The notes beneath the pieces were generated by a model. The model had not been told where the DNA came from and ran no database searches. It worked only from the letters and a program-made list of their open reading frames with translations. DNA of 64,000 nucleotides from Pseudoips prasinana (Eukaryota; Arthropoda; Insecta; Lepidoptera; Nolidae): the NCBI GenBank assembly GCA_951640165.1, contig OX621241.1, positions 4,722,001-4,786,000 of the forward strand, read 5' to 3'. Below, piece after piece: positions 62,594-64,000 of this stretch (the stretch's first letter is position 1; every line of letters begins with the position of its first letter). Made by a program: the position numbers and the translations under genes.

Positions 62594-62870
62594 TGTTGGT
62601 GTAGTGGTTAATGACCCTGCTTGCTGAACTTGAGGTCGTGGATTCGATCCCCACTAAGAACTAATCTTTGTGTTTATGACCACGATTATTTGTTCTGTGT
62701 CTGGGTAAAACTTATCTATAATATGTACCTATGTATTTGGAAATATATAAGTATGTTTAGCAATTGTCTGGTTGCCATACTACAGGCTCCGCCTAGTTTG
62801 GGATCAGATGGCAGTGTGTTTGTTGTATCAAAATATTTATTAATTATATAATATTATATAATAATGACTT
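62594..62870 (+). mobile_element. SINE-A, full copy
   Basis: TTGGTGTAGTGGTTAATGAC (A box), GGTCGTGGATTCGATCCCCA (B box), GTGTCTGGGTAAAACTTATC, CAATTGTCTGGTTGCCATAC, GGATCAGATGGCAGTGTGTT. Confidence 0.85.
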
Positions 62871-63745
62871 ATTTACAAAAAACTGACTTATTTAAAAAAG
62901 TTGCCTCTCTTTTTGCACGGGTCGGGGATAGCAGCAATGGCATCCTGAGGATGATAGCATCGCGTCAAGATTGTCCTATCCAAACCAAATGGATGCAAAT
63001 AGTAACTGGGCAGCAGCACTAGTGTTTTATTGTTCAGCTTAAAGGTACTATTGGGCTGAATAGCTGAATATTGCTGTTGTTGTCTAATTTATTATTTGAC
63101 ATATGACCTGACATTCCCTAATCAATTTTAATGTTAGATTTTAATTTTATGATTGTTTAAGTACTAGATTATTTGTTTGAATTTGAATTAAAATTATTGA
63201 TTAAACATTGATACTAACATAGGATAAGACTTTTATAACTAACACTTTATGGAGTAATCCGAAATAAAATGATTATCATTATCATTTACTAAAAAAAAAT
63301 ACCGGGGAACTATAGTAGCATGCAATCAACGGACACAAAAGCCAAGGCTGGGATAGAACCCAAAATACGACAGCGCCGATGTAAAGCATGATGACAACCT
63401 TAAAGAACGACAGGTAGAGAACACGATAAATTGTAGCATAAATACTTAAAGAAAACTATACTCAGACAAAACATTTCAATTCTGATATTGGTCAAACGAA
63501 GACAACAGTATTTCTTGGATTGGTTTAATAGATCTAGTTCCATTCTGTCATTTTAATAGCAACATTAAGTAACCAGTCTACCAGTACATAATATGATATA
63601 TATGTTTTCCGGGGTAATAAGAAATTTAATACCGGCTAATAAAGTGGCAGCCATTTAATTACATTATAACACTTAAATTGAATAAGCATCAAAAGCTAAG
63701 GTTCGTTTTGAAACGGCTTCATGTATGGATGAGATCATAATAGAC
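62871..63745. other. Intergenic, no feature recognised
   Basis: No supported gene or repeat end. Confidence 0.4.
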
Positions 63746-63746
63746 G

Positions 63747-64000
63747 GTCACCGTAGCCTAGTTGGTAGTGCTCCTGCCTACGAAGCTGGTGGTCCTGGGT
63801 TCAAATCCCGGTAAGTGCAAATATTTGTGTGATGAGCACGAATATTTGTTTCTGAGTCATGGATGTTTTCTATGTATTTTAGTATTTATCTATATATATA
63901 AGTATGTATATCGTCGCCTGGTACCCATAGTACAAGCTTTGCTTAGTTTGGGGCTAGGATGATCTGTGTGACATTGTCCCTAGATATTATTATTATTATA
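63747..64000 (+). mobile_element. SINE-A, CCTAGTTGGTAG subfamily, runs to window end
   Basis: CACCGTAGCCTAGTTGGTAG, GGTCCTGGGTTCAAATCCCG (consensus-like B box GGTTCAAATCC), TTGTTTCTGAGTCATGGATG, GTATATCGTCGCCTGGTACC and TTGTCCCTAGATATTATTAT. It has the best pol III promoter boxes in the window, suggesting a young copy. Confidence 0.9.

Noticed and set aside
63747..63835. Possible functional tRNA gene (good A and B boxes)
   Set aside because: The body continues as SINE-A with sister copies. Stems are not tRNA-complete, so it is a SINE head.

Overview
This is a eukaryotic window, almost certainly from a moth or butterfly (Lepidoptera). It is AT-rich and has no operons or dense coding. The dispersed repeats are of lepidopteran type: tRNA-derived SINEs, Helitron-like elements ending in CTAG, RTE-type LINE ends with (GAT)n tails, a cecropia-type mariner and CR1/L2-like LINEs. 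I found no host gene I can defend. Only two loci carry long convincing reading frames, and both are transposable elements. The species assignment is inference from repeat types.

Layout. 1-11.5 kb: dispersed repeats (an RTE relic, a LINE C-terminal relic at 2.1-2.5 kb, palindromic MITEs, SINEs, Helitron-like ends) and a CpG-rich patch at 6.3-6.46 kb. 11.54-12.83 kb: a complete mariner with matching terminal inverted repeats, a TA duplication and an open transposase frame with all three catalytic aspartates. 13-18.3 kb: a cluster of RTE-tailed SINEs, one with a clear 14-bp target-site duplication, plus an AT-rich retroposon family. About 18.55-23.64 kb: a nearly full-length CR1/L2-like LINE with ORF1, an endonuclease/reverse-transcriptase ORF2 broken by one extra base near its end, and a (TCTTA)n tail. 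24-36 kb: Helitron/SINE-A junctions, more SINEs and an RTE C-terminal relic. 36.4-38.2 kb: the most repeat-poor stretch, with a weak exon candidate and a diverged internal duplication. 38-57 kb: SINEs, Helitrons, LINE relics and a MITE carrying a tRNA-like cloverleaf. 58.2-60.24 kb: a nest made of a hAT-like element with TTCGGC-rich ends, a truncated LINE inside it with a 15-bp target-site duplication, and a recent 682-bp-period tandem duplication. 60.5-64 kb: RTE tails and SINE-A copies.

How it works together. The repeats form LINE/SINE partnerships. A tRNA-headed SINE at 53.6 kb carries the same 3' end as the LINE at 23.5 kb, and a second SINE family ends like the RTE LINEs. Superimposed on this are at least ten near-perfect hairpins with arms of 15-35 bp and loops of 5-10 nt. 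One of them, at 3993-4045, lies inside a known repeat, and comparison with sibling copies shows it arose by a short inverted template switch. I consider that the most interesting signal in the window.

Repeat names used here (SINE-A, B, C, D, R and K) are local labels of mine, not database names. Element ends without visible target-site duplications are approximate to about 10-30 bases.
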